The notes: generated by a model from the sequence alone, not told the origin. DNA of 64,000 nucleotides from Vibrio atlanticus (GCF_024347315.1 NZ_AP025461.1:1426001-1490000); one strand, 5' to 3'. Numbered from the stretch's first letter, positions 1 through 9,005 are shown. A program made the numbers and translations.

Positions 1-2
1 AA

Positions 3-1031
3 TTTGATCTTTACAAAGTGCAAAAAAACTGCGAATTCGATCAATATGTGGCACAAGCTCAACAAGAGTTTGATAAGTTTAAAATCAAAGTTTCAGAATC
101 TTGGGATAATCCTACCTTTAGCGACCAATTTAAGTGGGTCAGCTACAGCCCCTCTCTACAAATAAAGCGTGAAGTTAACTTCGAGAAAAATACGATTCAA
201 GTCACCACTATTGCAGGTGAAACAACCTCAATAGAAGAACTCAAAGAAGAGATCGTGCGCACGTCTCAGCTGACCATAGGCGAAGCCCAACAAGCCGATG
301 CTTATACCTCTGAACTGATTGAAGCAACAAATGTTGAGAAACTCAGTGACAAGACATTCTTACCCGTTTCCGAAACACCAAAGGTTCAGGCTCAAGAGTT
401 AGACAAAGCTCTTGAAAATGTGGCCGTGACCAAAGCCAAAGACAGTAAAGGCAATACCGTTCTCAAAGCCGTTATTTCTTTTCCGCCAAGTTGGCTTAAT
501 CGTAAAGAACAACGCTTTTTTGATACCGTGGAGGTTTACGCAGAAAAATACAAACTTGAGCCTGAATTTATACTGTCTATCATCAAAACAGAAAGCGCTT
601 TCGACCCTACAGCAACTTCACATGTTCCAGCCTTTGGCCTGATGCAAATTGTCCCAAGTTCCGCAGGATTAGATGCGACAAACTTCCTATTTGGTGAACA
701 ACAGTTACTGAATAAAGAATACTTATTCGACCCCGAAAAAAACATTGAGGTCGGTACCGCTTATTTACACTTACTGCGCTCTCGCTACTTCAAAGGCGTT
801 ACCAATGAAGAGAGCTTAAAGTACTGCATAACAGCGGCTTACAATGGAGGTATGGGGCCAATCTATCATATTTTCGGTGGCAAACGCTCAGTTGCAATCA
901 AGAATATTAACCAGCTTGAACCACAACAAGTATTCCAAACTATCCAACAAAAGCATTCTGCCGCGGAAACTCGTAACTACTTGAAAAAAGTAAGTAAAGC
1001 AGAAGTGAATTACGAAAAGAATATGATTTAA
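3..1031 (+). CDS. MltC-like membrane-bound lytic murein transglycosylase (5' end outside window)
   Basis: Cleaves peptidoglycan glycan strands at the periplasmic face. The C-terminal half is an SLT goslin-type domain: catalytic Glu in 'KTESAF', then 'GLMQI' and 'AYNGG'. The N-terminal half resembles the DUF3393 region of E. coli MltC, and the end 'RNYLKKVSKAEVNY' matches MltC's 'RNYLLKVNKAQRNY' pattern. A GTG occurs at 18, but the frame stays open to base 3 and no signal peptide or lipobox is present, so the real start is almost certainly left of the window. The next gene begins 9 bases after the stop, so they are likely co-transcribed. The family call is firm; which MltC paralogue this is cannot be told. 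Confidence 0.88.
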   Translation, partial: FDLYKVQKNCEFDQYVAQAQQEFDKFKIKVSESWDNPTFSDQFKWVSYSPSLQIKREVNFEKNTIQVTTIAGETTSIEELKEEIVRTSQLTIGEAQQADAYTSELIEATNVEKLSDKTFLPVSETPKVQAQELDKALENVAVTKAKDSKGNTVLKAVISFPPSWLNRKEQRFFDTVEVYAEKYKLEPEFILSIIKTESAFDPTATSHVPAFGLMQIVPSSAGLDATNFLFGEQQLLNKEYLFDPEKNIEVGTAYLHLLRSRYFKGVTNEESLKYCITAAYNGGMGPIYHIFGGKRSVAIKNINQLEPQQVFQTIQQKHSAAETRNYLKKVSKAEVNYEKNMI

Positions 1032-1040
1032 GGATAAAAC

Positions 1041-1493
1041 ATGAAAAAGACTCTAATTATCGCTGCAATTACTACATTGTCATTTCAAGCAGCCGCTAAC
1101 TCCGAATTTCCTAGCTGGCGCATGAACCCACAATCTGATTTGCCTGAAGGCTTAATCGCGGGTGTTGCTTGTGTTGAAAGTATGGGAGACATGACGCTTG
1201 ATATGGACATCGCTTCAATGGAAGCAAGAGCATCGCTAGCCGCATCTCTCGAAGCCATGGTGCAAAAAGAGCTCGATACAAATCGAACCTCGGAGAAAAA
1301 GAAGATTGTAACAGCCGATCGTAAAGACAATGTTGTAACTACAACCGTAACCGCTAAATCGACCACAAAACAACTAACCAACCAGCTAATGAAGTTTACC
1401 TGGGTAACAGAAAGCGTTTCTGTAGAAAAAGATGTCGAAGAATATTTATGTACCCGTGTGGTTGCACGAGCACCTCAAGTTGTTGCTGAATAA
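1041..1493 (+). CDS. Small exported protein, LPP20-like
   Basis: A 150-residue protein with a classical Sec signal peptide ('MKKTLIIAAITTLSFQAAAN', cleavage near residue 19) and no lipobox Cys. The mature part begins 'FPSWRMNP' and then has an alanine-rich helix ('SMEARASLAASLEAM') followed by a beta-rich tail, the general pattern of LPP20-type proteins that use their own precursor name for function unknown. Two Cys (in 'GVACVES' and 'YLCTRV') could pair. RBS AAGGA lies 7 bases before the ATG. It sits 9 bases after the transglycosylase and 9 before the next gene, so a three-gene envelope operon is likely. No function assigned. Confidence 0.75.
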   Translation: MKKTLIIAAITTLSFQAAANSEFPSWRMNPQSDLPEGLIAGVACVESMGDMTLDMDIASMEARASLAASLEAMVQKELDTNRTSEKKKIVTADRKDNVVTTTVTAKSTTKQLTNQLMKFTWVTESVSVEKDVEEYLCTRVVARAPQVVAE

Positions 1494-1502
1494 GGTTTTA
1501 TC

Positions 1503-2321
1503 ATGTCAGAACAAGCTCTACCTTCATCTGTTGATAAAGCAGCACCAGAAGAAGACATGTCTTTAACTCAACAAGCTCCCAATGAAGATCAAAAAGATTT
1601 TCTTGAAATAATGAGAGAGAAGACACCAAACTCTATCCTTGCCATCATTGCGCTGATCATCGCAGGTGGTCAGTTCAACGATGCTATTGATATGGGAAGC
1701 AAAGGTTGGGACCTCTTAATTTCTAACTTTTCAGATGCTCCATCTAACGAGCGTCTTTCTAAAGTCTATATTCGTGCTTCCAGTGGCATTTTAGAAGAGA
1801 CATTTGGCTCTCCGGTTTATACCAAGATGTCGAATGGTGAGGTACAGATAAAGTACTACAAAGACAGTAAGTTTATTCTTTCTGCAATAACATCCAACGA
1901 CACAATAGATGCTTTTCTCATTTTCCCTAAACCGGGGTTTGTCGCTGATGTGAACTACCACGCAGGCAGCGCCACTTATTTGGAAACCAACTTCGTTAAC
2001 TCGACAACAGAACATGCTGCCATATCCAATATTGCGCGTTCAGGGAATTATTACATTGAAGAAGCAGAAGGTGGTCGCTATGAACTGTTATACAGCTCTG
2101 TCGGTGGTTACAGCGAATACCTATCCCCTCTCTCTGCGCAACAACTCAAGTTACTCGCTGATTTTAATGACAAATTGATGATGGAAGAGAATACAAAAGA
2201 TTCTCTAACTGAACTACGTAGTGAAATCAGGCCAAACTTCTATGGGTATACGACGGTCGATTTAGAATCACTCGCCCCTGCAATTCTTACCAAACTTGAA
2301 TATGAATTGATCACTGATTAA
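1503..2321 (+). CDS. Unknown membrane-anchored protein
   Basis: A 272-residue protein I do not recognise. Residues 1-45 are acidic and polar with no signal peptide. One hydrophobic stretch near residues 47-60 ('SILAIIALIIAGG') probably forms a single membrane anchor, with the rest of the protein (beta-rich, residues 75-270) most likely on the periplasmic side. The start is supported by AAGG about 6 bases before the ATG. It is the last gene of the transglycosylase operon, which suggests a cell-wall or envelope role, but this is context only. Confidence 0.7.
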   Translation: MSEQALPSSVDKAAPEEDMSLTQQAPNEDQKDFLEIMREKTPNSILAIIALIIAGGQFNDAIDMGSKGWDLLISNFSDAPSNERLSKVYIRASSGILEETFGSPVYTKMSNGEVQIKYYKDSKFILSAITSNDTIDAFLIFPKPGFVADVNYHAGSATYLETNFVNSTTEHAAISNIARSGNYYIEEAEGGRYELLYSSVGGYSEYLSPLSAQQLKLLADFNDKLMMEENTKDSLTELRSEIRPNFYGYTTVDLESLAPAILTKLEYELITD

Positions 2322-2451
2322 CAGCAGCGTTGGTCATTGATAATCGGTATCCAGTAATGTGTATATCTGATTCGGTTAGCTCTACGTACATTGATGAACT
2401 CATTGAGTTTGCTAAAACTGAGCAAGTCTTAAAAATCAGCTATACATAGAG

Positions 2452-2483
2452 AAAAAAAGAGCTCCTCATAGTGTAGGAGCTCT
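2452..2483 (-). terminator. Intrinsic terminator after vctC
   Basis: A 9-bp perfect stem (2458-2466 with 2475-2483, 8-base loop). Read on the minus strand it is followed by seven T, so it ends the vct operon. On the plus strand it may also stop the transcript of the upstream convergent operon, though the T run there is poor. Confidence 0.8.
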
Positions 2484-2530
2484 TCTCATTTCGGTAACTA
2501 GGGATTTAAGCAGGCTAGAGAACCAGCAAC

Positions 2531-3295
2531 CTAACGACCTGAATAATACATACAGATTCGAACACCATCGAACTCACGAATCTCAAATGGGATCTCGTAG
2601 ATCGACTCCATCACTGACTTTTCAACCACTTCAGAGACCTTGCCCGACTTAACCACTTGGCCCCTCTTCATCGCGACAATGTTATCTGAGTAACAAGAAG
2701 CAAAGTTGATGTCGTGAATCACGATAACGACCGCCTTATTAAACTCATGCGCTAGGCGACGTAGCGTCTGCATGATTTCAACCGAGTGTTTAATATCTAG
2801 GTTGTTTAGTGGCTCATCCAAGAACACATAATCCGTATCTTGCGCCACAACCATCGCGATAAACGCCATTTGACGCTGACCACCACTCAATTCATCAAGG
2901 TATCTGTTTTGGATATCGGTAATGCCAAGGTGCTCTAACGCTGTATCGACGATCTTATGATCTTCGTCTTTCAAGCGACCTTGAGAATGCGGAAAACGCC
3001 CAAAACAGACCAACTCACGAATCGTAAATCGCATATTGATGTTGTTTGATTGTCTTAACACAGCAAGGTGCTTCGCAAGCTCTTTGGTATCCCATTCAGC
3101 CAGTAGCTTGTCGCCAATAATTACTTCACCGGCATCACTTTCTGTTAAGCGACTCGCCATTGAAAGCAGTGTACTTTTACCCGCACCATTTGGGCCAATA
3201 ATAGAAGTCACCTCCCCTTTCGGGAACATAGCGCTGGCATCATCCACCACGAGTGATTTGCCATACTTCTTACTTAAACCTGTTAATTTAATCAC
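2531..3295 (-). CDS. vctC: Ferric-siderophore ABC transporter ATPase
   Basis: Energises import of a ferric catecholate-type siderophore through the inner membrane. Walker A 'GPNGAGKST', signature 'LSGGQRQ', Walker B 'YVFLDEP' and the switch His in 'VIVIHD' are all present; 254 residues is normal for the FepC/VctC group. Start is GTG at 3295, with AAGG about 10 bases upstream; no better ATG fits. It follows vctG by 12 bases. The gene order (binding protein, two permeases, ATPase) matches Vibrio vctPDGC. The symbol is assigned by order and family, so the exact siderophore is uncertain. Confidence 0.85.
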   Translation of the reverse strand: MIKLTGLSKKYGKSLVVDDASAMFPKGEVTSIIGPNGAGKSTLLSMASRLTESDAGEVIIGDKLLAEWDTKELAKHLAVLRQSNNINMRFTIRELVCFGRFPHSQGRLKDEDHKIVDTALEHLGITDIQNRYLDELSGGQRQMAFIAMVVAQDTDYVFLDEPLNNLDIKHSVEIMQTLRRLAHEFNKAVVIVIHDINFASCYSDNIVAMKRGQVVKSGKVSEVVEKSVMESIYEIPFEIREFDGVRICMYYSGR

Positions 3296-3307
3296 TACTT
3301 ACTACCT

Positions 3308-4258
3308 TTACTGAATTCTGGTGCGTAACAACAAGAACATAAAATACAAACCGCCGACCAAGTTAATGATCACACTCACAGTGGTTTCAAACGCCATTAC
3401 TTTTTCGATAAACCATTGGCCTGAAACCAATAGAACGACCGCTAACAAACTGCTCGCGATGATAAGCACGCGATGTTGATAAGATTTGAATATCTGACGC
3501 GCTAAACTGACAGTGATTAAACCAAAGAACAGCACCGGGCCAACCAAAGCAGTCGACACTGCCACCATCACTGACACAATCACCAAGGTAATCTGAGTCA
3601 ATCGCTTGGTGTTCACGCCCAAGCTTGTCGCGTTATCAACACCAAGCCAAAGCACATCAAGCTTAGGCGCTAACAACCACAGGCCAAGCAAGCTCAAACC
3701 CAGTGGAATAAGGCTGAGGTAAACCAGTTCACCTTTCACGTTATTGAAGCTCGCGAACATCACATTTTGCAGCACTGCAAACTCGTTCGGGTCAATCAAC
3801 ATCGCAAGGAAGTTAGCCAAGCTTGAGAATACGCTGCCGCACACAATACCAATCAACAACAGTGTAAATACGTTGTTTCGCTTACTCTTGAAGTAAAAAT
3901 GGAACAGCGCAAACGAGAACAAGATCATCACAGTCACAGACAATGAAAAGTTCGCGATTGCATCAATTACCCAAAAGCTAGTACCACCAAACACAAACAG
4001 AAGCACCGTTTGCACCAACATGTATAAACTGTCAAAACCCAAAATTGAAGGGGTTAGAATTCGATTATTGGTGATGGTTTGAAAAACCAATGACGATGCA
4101 GAAATCGCCACCGCCGCCAACACAATCGACAGCAGTTTGGGTAGTCGCAAAGACAAGAAGAACTCGTAGTTATCCCACGTAAGTCCCTGCCCCACAAATA
4201 CTGCCGCCATACCCAAAGACGCGATAGCCAGAATCGCAATTTTTACTGAATCACGCAT
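3308..4258 (-). CDS. vctG: Ferric-siderophore ABC transporter permease
   Basis: A FecCD-family inner-membrane permease of 316 residues with about nine or ten hydrophobic segments and the conserved gate/coupling region 'GPVLFFGLITVSLARQIF' that contacts the ATPase. Its ATG overlaps the end of the preceding permease gene by 8 bases (ATGCGTGA), so translation is probably coupled and the two permeases form a heterodimer. 'TSLGVNTKRL' is the typical FecCD cytoplasmic motif. Confidence 0.85.
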   Translation of the reverse strand: MRDSVKIAILAIASLGMAAVFVGQGLTWDNYEFFLSLRLPKLLSIVLAAVAISASSLVFQTITNNRILTPSILGFDSLYMLVQTVLLFVFGGTSFWVIDAIANFSLSVTVMILFSFALFHFYFKSKRNNVFTLLLIGIVCGSVFSSLANFLAMLIDPNEFAVLQNVMFASFNNVKGELVYLSLIPLGLSLLGLWLLAPKLDVLWLGVDNATSLGVNTKRLTQITLVIVSVMVAVSTALVGPVLFFGLITVSLARQIFKSYQHRVLIIASSLLAVVLLVSGQWFIEKVMAFETTVSVIINLVGGLYFMFLLLRTRIQ

Positions 4259-5204
4259 TCGACTTGTCTCTCATGATCAGGTAGATAAAAATCAAGCCGC
4301 CAAAGACACTGATTACCATTGAGATTGGAATCTCGTAAGGGAAGATAACGACTCGAGCTAACAAGTCGCAGGCCAATACCAAGATCACGCCCCAGTAGGC
4401 TGTCCAAGGCAGAATTTTCTTCATGTTATCGCCCATCATCAACGACACGATATTCGGCACGATAAGGCCAAGAAATGGGATAACACCAACGATCATCACC
4501 ACTGAAGAGGCGCAGATAGCAACCAATGCAACACCAATGAAGACGATCTTCTGATAATTGAGGCCAATGTTTTTTGCGAAGCTTTCACCAATACTTGCCG
4601 CACTGAACTGACTAGCAAAGTAATAAGCCAACACACATGCAGGAACCGCGAGGTAAAGGATTTCATAGCTGCCTTGCAATACACTCGCAAAGTTCGCCAT
4701 CGTCCAAGCCGACATGGTTTGTACTAAATCGTATTTGTAAGCGATAAAGGTTGTTAGAGATGAGACAACGTTGCCATACATGATGCCAATCAAAGGTACC
4801 AACACCGCATTCTTGAACTTCAAGTGTTGTAGAAAGCGGACCAATAGCATGGTGCCTAACACCGCAAACGCAAAGATAAAGCCTAAGTAGCTCCATTGAG
4901 CGGCATTACCCAGCACCAGAATACCGACGATGTACCCCAACATGGCACAATCAATCGTGCCCATCGTAGAAGGTGCAGCGAACTTGTTCTGAACAATCTG
5001 TTGCATGATAAGGCCAGAAACACTTAAACCCGCCCCAGCTAGCACAATCGCGAACAGTCGAGGGATCCGACTAACAACATAAATAGAGTTGGCGTGTTGG
5101 TTGCCATTGAAAAAATCGCTAAAACTGATCTCAGCGACTCCAATCATTAATGACGCAACGCATAACACAACAAGAAATACAGCAGCTGCAATGGGTTTCA
5201 ACAT
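4251..5204 (-). CDS. vctD: Ferric-siderophore ABC transporter permease
   Basis: Second FecCD-family permease, 317 residues, pairing with the downstream permease. Hydrophobic segments run through the whole length; 'IVPNIVSLMMGDN' is the coupling-helix region and 'QNKFAAPSTMG' the family's early motif. The gene starts 99 bases after vctP, and the gap contains an intrinsic terminator, so expression of this part of the operon is probably below that of the binding protein. The RBS is weak. Confidence 0.85.
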   Translation of the reverse strand: MLKPIAAAVFLVVLCVASLMIGVAEISFSDFFNGNQHANSIYVVSRIPRLFAIVLAGAGLSVSGLIMQQIVQNKFAAPSTMGTIDCAMLGYIVGILVLGNAAQWSYLGFIFAFAVLGTMLLVRFLQHLKFKNAVLVPLIGIMYGNVVSSLTTFIAYKYDLVQTMSAWTMANFASVLQGSYEILYLAVPACVLAYYFASQFSAASIGESFAKNIGLNYQKIVFIGVALVAICASSVVMIVGVIPFLGLIVPNIVSLMMGDNMKKILPWTAYWGVILVLACDLLARVVIFPYEIPISMVISVFGGLIFIYLIMRDKSNA

Positions 5205-5250
5205 AGAAGTAATACTAAAGGTAGGATCGGGGAGACCGTATAAAAAAGTG

Positions 5251-5283
5251 AAAAAGGGCTTATAAGAACACTCTTATAAGCCC
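5251..5283 (-). terminator. Intercistronic terminator between vctP and vctD
   Basis: A perfect 11-bp stem (5256-5266 with 5273-5283, 6-base loop). In minus-strand orientation it is followed by five T and, a few bases on, by another T run. It would let only part of the transcripts continue into vctDGC, a common way to make periplasmic binding protein in excess of permease. Confidence 0.78.
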
Positions 5284-5303
5284 GAGAATCTGATGACTAG
5301 TAA

Positions 5304-6236
5304 CTATTGAATCGTACGTTCAATGTCACCCAACATTCTGTGAATCGCTGTTACGCCGCCACCTACCAGATACCAAGCACTTGAATCAAGGTAAACGATG
5401 TTGCCTTGCTGCGCTGCTGGTGTTGCCGCAACCAGTGGGTTGTCAAACAGCTGTTGTGCGCGCCCTTCTGACTTACCGATCGCTTTTTCGCGGTCAAGTA
5501 CGTAAAGCACTTCAGGTTTTGCGTCAGCAATATATTCAAACGAGATTAGATTACCGTGATTCCCTTTAATCGGAGCTACTGTCGCACTCTTTGACTCCAC
5601 AAAGCCAAAGTCGTCAAAGATGATTGAGAAGCGACTGCCCTTATTGAACATCGCAATGTTGTTGCCGTTGTTCATTAGCATCATTGCTGACGTTTCGTCA
5701 GACGCGACTTTGTCGTTAACCGCCGTGATAGAAGCTTGAGTCTCTTTAATGAGCGCTTCTACTTTAGCTTGCTTACCAAAGAGCTTACCTAGCGCGCGCC
5801 AGTTTTGCTGAGCATCAGCCCAGTATTTGTCACCTTCAATAGAGAACATGATGGTCGGAGCTATTTTTGCTAGTTGATCGTAAACCTTAAGCATACGGTT
5901 TTCGGCAATGATGATGTCAGGCTTCAGCATGTAGATAGCTTCAAAATCAGGTTCACTCAATGAGCCCGTATTTGCCGTCGTATCTTTGTACGAAGCTAGA
6001 TAGTCAGGCATTAGGCTGTGAGGCGCGCCAACTGGCTGTATACCAATCTGATCAAGCACATCCAAGCTACCAAAGCCAAGTACTACAACGCGCTGTGGTA
6101 CTTCGGTAAACTGCACCGTGCCCTTTACGTGTTCAATAGTGATTGTTTCCGCTTGAGCGGTCATTATCAATGATGATGCAAGAGCGATAGCAAGCCCACC
6201 CAATAACTGACGAACTGAATTGATTGTTTTCTTCAT
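5304..6236 (-). CDS. vctP: Periplasmic ferric-siderophore binding protein
   Basis: Delivers ferric siderophore to VctDG. Signal peptide from 'MKKTINS' to 'MTAQA', then a type III periplasmic binding fold: 'PQRVVVLGFGSLDVLDQIGI', 'KPDIIIAENR', and a C-terminal lobe ending at 'MLGDIERTIQ'. It resembles the VctP/FatB/YclQ cluster. I choose ATG at 6236, with AAGGAAG six bases upstream, over an in-frame ATG further out at 6269 that would put 11 residues before the signal peptide. A promoter and Fur-like box lie about 145 bases upstream. Confidence 0.85.
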   Translation of the reverse strand: MKKTINSVRQLLGGLAIALASSLIMTAQAETITIEHVKGTVQFTEVPQRVVVLGFGSLDVLDQIGIQPVGAPHSLMPDYLASYKDTTANTGSLSEPDFEAIYMLKPDIIIAENRMLKVYDQLAKIAPTIMFSIEGDKYWADAQQNWRALGKLFGKQAKVEALIKETQASITAVNDKVASDETSAMMLMNNGNNIAMFNKGSRFSIIFDDFGFVESKSATVAPIKGNHGNLISFEYIADAKPEVLYVLDREKAIGKSEGRAQQLFDNPLVAATPAAQQGNIVYLDSSAWYLVGGGVTAIHRMLGDIERTIQ

Positions 6237-6378
6237 GTGTCTTCCTTTGCCATGGATACAAACCACCACTCATGACAATAAAAGTCACATTACTCATAGA
6301 TGAGCATGGGGCGTACACAACGGCTAAATAACGATAATTTAAAGTCTGTCATTGCTTTGACAACAAACTTGTAACGCA

Positions 6379-6424
6379 AGTGAGAACTATTATCAATTAT
6401 ATTTGCGTTAAATTAGCGACACAA
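6379..6424 (-). promoter_or_regulatory. vctP promoter with Fur box
   Basis: On the minus strand a -35 TTGTGT (6424-6419) and a perfect -10 TATAAT (6401-6396) are 17 bp apart. A Fur-like 19-mer (6397-6379 on the minus strand, ATTGATAATAGTTCTCACT) overlaps the -10 and the start point. It differs from the usual AATGATAATnATTCTCATT form at about three places. Iron-dependent repression is the expected behaviour. Confidence 0.65.
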
Positions 6425-6460
6425 CAACTTTATTATTCAGAAATGTAAAAGTGAGTATTC

Positions 6461-6577
6461 ATGTTTTGCGTAGTCGGAGAGATATTAGGAATCAAAAATA
6501 GCAAAAAGCGCGAAGAGGAAAATGATCATCAATCTGAAGAAAAAACTGATGGGGAAAAGTGCCCGAAAGCCCTGTAA
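6461..6577 (+). CDS. Possible 38-residue peptide divergent from vctP
   Basis: ATG-to-TAA frame of 38 codons starting 'MFCVVGEILG' and continuing with a highly charged stretch (KKREEENDHQSEEK) and 'KCPKAL' at the end. The RBS is weak. It lies on the opposite strand just beyond the vctP Fur box, so it could share iron control. Its stop codon is the first base triplet of a tandem repeat. It may be chance; there is no family recognition. Confidence 0.25.
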   Translation: MFCVVGEILGIKNSKKREEENDHQSEEKTDGEKCPKAL

Positions 6578-6615
6578 TTACAACGCTAAACCTCCTAATT
6601 ACAACGCTAAACCTC
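6575..6615. repeat. 21-bp direct tandem duplication
   Basis: The 20-mer TAATTACAACGCTAAACCTC occurs at 6575-6594 and again at 6596-6615, one base apart. Just after it, at 6626-6640, is a 7-bp-arm palindrome (ATTGTAA T TTACAAT). The rest of 6616-7104 shows no gene; it is AT-rich and holds no structure I can name. Confidence 0.8.
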
Positions 6616-7104
6616 AGAGTTACGGATTGTAATTTACAATGTAAAGACCAAGAATAACAGAGACTTAACTACCACCAAGTTAATAAATCAATTAAAACCA
6701 CCAATGACAAAGAATACGAAGCGGTGCAAAGCCGAGCCTCAGTCAGATACCATGGTCAATCCCCTGTCCTTCGTTCATTTAACTATCAACAAGCAACGGC
6801 AAATCATTCAAAAATATTTTTAAATTTAATTAGAAATAGGGTTGTAATTTAAAAAACTAGGCGTATAGTCCGTCACCTGGCTCTAATCTATAGAGCTGTT
6901 AATGCTAAAGTAAGTCCAAGTTCCACAAAGACAGTTCTCGATTCCCTCGTTACACCATCTCTGCGTCAGCTTTCACCTAGATAGTCATTCAATAGCTTTT
7001 AAATTAGATCCCACTACCGTTCTATTCGTCATTTGCTTTCTTTTTAGCGAATTCAAAATAGATCGACTTATTAAATATAAATGTAATAAACACAAGGCAC
7101 AGTT

Positions 7105-7203
7105 ATGTCACGCAGAACAACAAGACAAACCCATTGGTACCAACTATCACGCGAAAAAACAGTCAATAAACTAAAAGGTAATAAATGCTCAAGATTAAAA
7201 TAG
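7105..7203 (+). CDS. Possible 32-residue basic peptide
   Basis: ATG to TAG frame, basic (begins 'MSRRTTRQTHWY'), with CAAGG eight bases before the ATG. It overlaps the start of the next small frame, with an RBS-like AAAGG inside it, so translational coupling is possible. No family recognised; could be chance. Confidence 0.25.
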   Translation: MSRRTTRQTHWYQLSREKTVNKLKGNKCSRLK

Positions 7204-7394
7204 ACTTACACAAAGAAGAGATTTCATGGGTCACCGAGATTCGACAGCTCAATAGCGATATACTCCACCGCCACATATTGCCCAAGCTACAACATCATAG
7301 TTATCTCATCGACTTTGAATTTAATGAACGAGAAAGCATCGGAACTATCGTTTCAGGCAACGGAAACACCCTAGGACATTTCACACTCCTATAG
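7185..7394 (+). CDS. Possible small unknown protein
   Basis: A 69-residue frame ('MLKIKIDLHKEEIS...') with AAAGGT about 7 bases before the ATG. No signal peptide or membrane segment, mixed charge, and a plausible globular composition. It overlaps the 32-codon frame by 19 bases. It is isolated: vctP points away on the left, and the gene on the right converges. Between 7395 and 7634 I see nothing further. I do not recognise a family. Confidence 0.35.
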   Translation: MLKIKIDLHKEEISWVTEIRQLNSDILHRHILPKLQHHSYLIDFEFNERESIGTIVSGNGNTLGHFTLL

Positions 7395-7634
7395 CATTTC
7401 CCATCGGCTACAAAAAGAAACACCATTTAGTTCGACAGATATAAAAAAAGTCAAAGATGTCACCCTCAATTCGCTCTAGCAGAACAAAATAGAGTAGAAG
7501 TAAAACAGATCAGAAACCTAGCCCTTTTTGCATTTCACACGCGGCTAACGCTAGCTAGGTTATCGTGCTTCTATTGAAACCAACTTATATCAAACTCTGA
7601 ATCACCAATGAGTCATTATCATTGCATTCATGGA

Positions 7635-8228
7635 CTAATAAGTTAACGGCATCGACCTTAACTTTTGATCAAGAGTATATAAGTGTTCTGCAGCTTGCAT
7701 GTGTTGAGGGTAATCGCTGAATTTCTCACGATTCTCCTCATTCATCTTACATGTCTCATCCACCAGCATTAACTTCCAATACAGCTTTGTTGTATGCAGC
7801 ATCGCCAGTAAAGGTTTGAACACCTCTTTCTCATAAGCTTGAATCAACTCTTCAATCAACTCATCACGTTCGTCTTCACTTGCGATTGAACCTTCGGTTG
7901 CCGACAACACTTTTTGATACTTCAGGTTTTGTTGCAGCTTATCCATCACCGTTTGGTTTTCTTCCGCTAACTCAACAAGCTTCGACTTAATGATATTTAC
8001 CCAATTCTCTTGGCTCAGAACTGTGTCATCAACACTGTTAAAGTCTTCTCGTATCTGTCGTTCAACATCTTTTTGAGCTTTCTTTAAAACCGCACGCACC
8101 TTTTGGAAAGGCAGCTGATATTCCTTACTTAGCTCGATAATCAGTTTATGAAAACCACCATTTGGAAGGTGTAAGTTTTCCTTAAACGTCGCCATTGCAG
8201 CTTCTTGCTGCTCTGTAAGGTGAGTCAT
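7635..8228 (-). CDS. Unknown cytoplasmic helical protein
   Basis: A 197-residue protein, predicted to be almost entirely alpha-helical and charged, without signal peptide, membrane segment or recognised motif. The N-terminus 'MTHLTEQQEAAMATFKENL' follows a good AGGAAAC RBS 6 bases upstream, so the start is firm. Long heptad-like stretches around residues 50-110 suggest a coiled coil or helical bundle. It is monocistronic and divergent from the DUF3332 lipoprotein. Function unknown. Confidence 0.7.
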   Translation of the reverse strand: MTHLTEQQEAAMATFKENLHLPNGGFHKLIIELSKEYQLPFQKVRAVLKKAQKDVERQIREDFNSVDDTVLSQENWVNIIKSKLVELAEENQTVMDKLQQNLKYQKVLSATEGSIASEDERDELIEELIQAYEKEVFKPLLAMLHTTKLYWKLMLVDETCKMNEENREKFSDYPQHMQAAEHLYTLDQKLRSMPLTY

Positions 8229-8465
8229 TCTGTTTCCTATTCTTTATCACTTATGGTGCTGAGCCCGCGATCATACCACTATATAACCTCGTTTTTTCGG
8301 TAACTTGATAGGTTATATCTAGGTGCGTACTTAAATTCTCTCAATACGTTATCTTTTGGCTACTTATTAATCCATATGGCGTTAAATGGTAAAACTGGTC
8401 ATCGATTAAAATCCATACTGCACCTGTTCCAACAAAACAGACTTCTAACTTATACAGGTACTTAA

Positions 8466-9005
8466 ATGAAAAAGATTGCACTTAAAATTGTAGGACTAAC
8501 GGTTTTGGCTTCTGCGCTAACTGGTTGTATCGGCAGTAACGCCGTAACAGGGAAAGTGATGAAATTTAACGTCGAAGTTGTCGACAACCGTTATGCTCGT
8601 GCTGGTGTGAACTTCTTATTAGCGCCTGTATACGGTATTACTACCGCGGCCGATTATGTGGTATTCAACTCATTGGAGTTCTGGACGGGTAAAAACCCTG
8701 TCAGTGGTTCGCCACACATCTTTGATACCAAAACAGATACCCACTTCAAAGTGAATGATGAGCTTGATCCAAGCCTCAAAGAAGCGCCTATAGGGCCGAT
8801 TTCAAACAATCGTGCCATTGAGACTGGTGAAATGATGAAAATCGACGAAAACACCATTCAAATGGACATTGTCTACACAAGCGGCGAAACCGCGACACTG
8901 ACTGGAATTAAAGATGGTCAGAACGTGAGCTATTACATGGATGGTCAGCTTGTGTCGCAAACAACTATCGCTGAATTACAGAAGATTCAAGGCACTGAAG
9001 CTTAA
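8466..9005 (+). CDS. DUF3332 family lipoprotein
   Basis: A 179-residue protein with a lipoprotein signal peptide and lipobox 'LTGC' (Cys at residue 21). 'VTGKVMKFNVEVVDNRYARAGV' and 'VFNSLEFWTGKNP' are typical of the DUF3332 family found in Vibrio and Shewanella; function is unknown. The mature part is expected to be tethered in the envelope. A bidirectional terminator follows. Confidence 0.85.
   Translation: MKKIALKIVGLTVLASALTGCIGSNAVTGKVMKFNVEVVDNRYARAGVNFLLAPVYGITTAADYVVFNSLEFWTGKNPVSGSPHIFDTKTDTHFKVNDELDPSLKEAPIGPISNNRAIETGEMMKIDENTIQMDIVYTSGETATLTGIKDGQNVSYYMDGQLVSQTTIAELQKIQGTEA

Noticed and set aside
7635..8228. Possible phage or toxin identity for the helical protein
   Set aside because: No motif or neighbour supports it.
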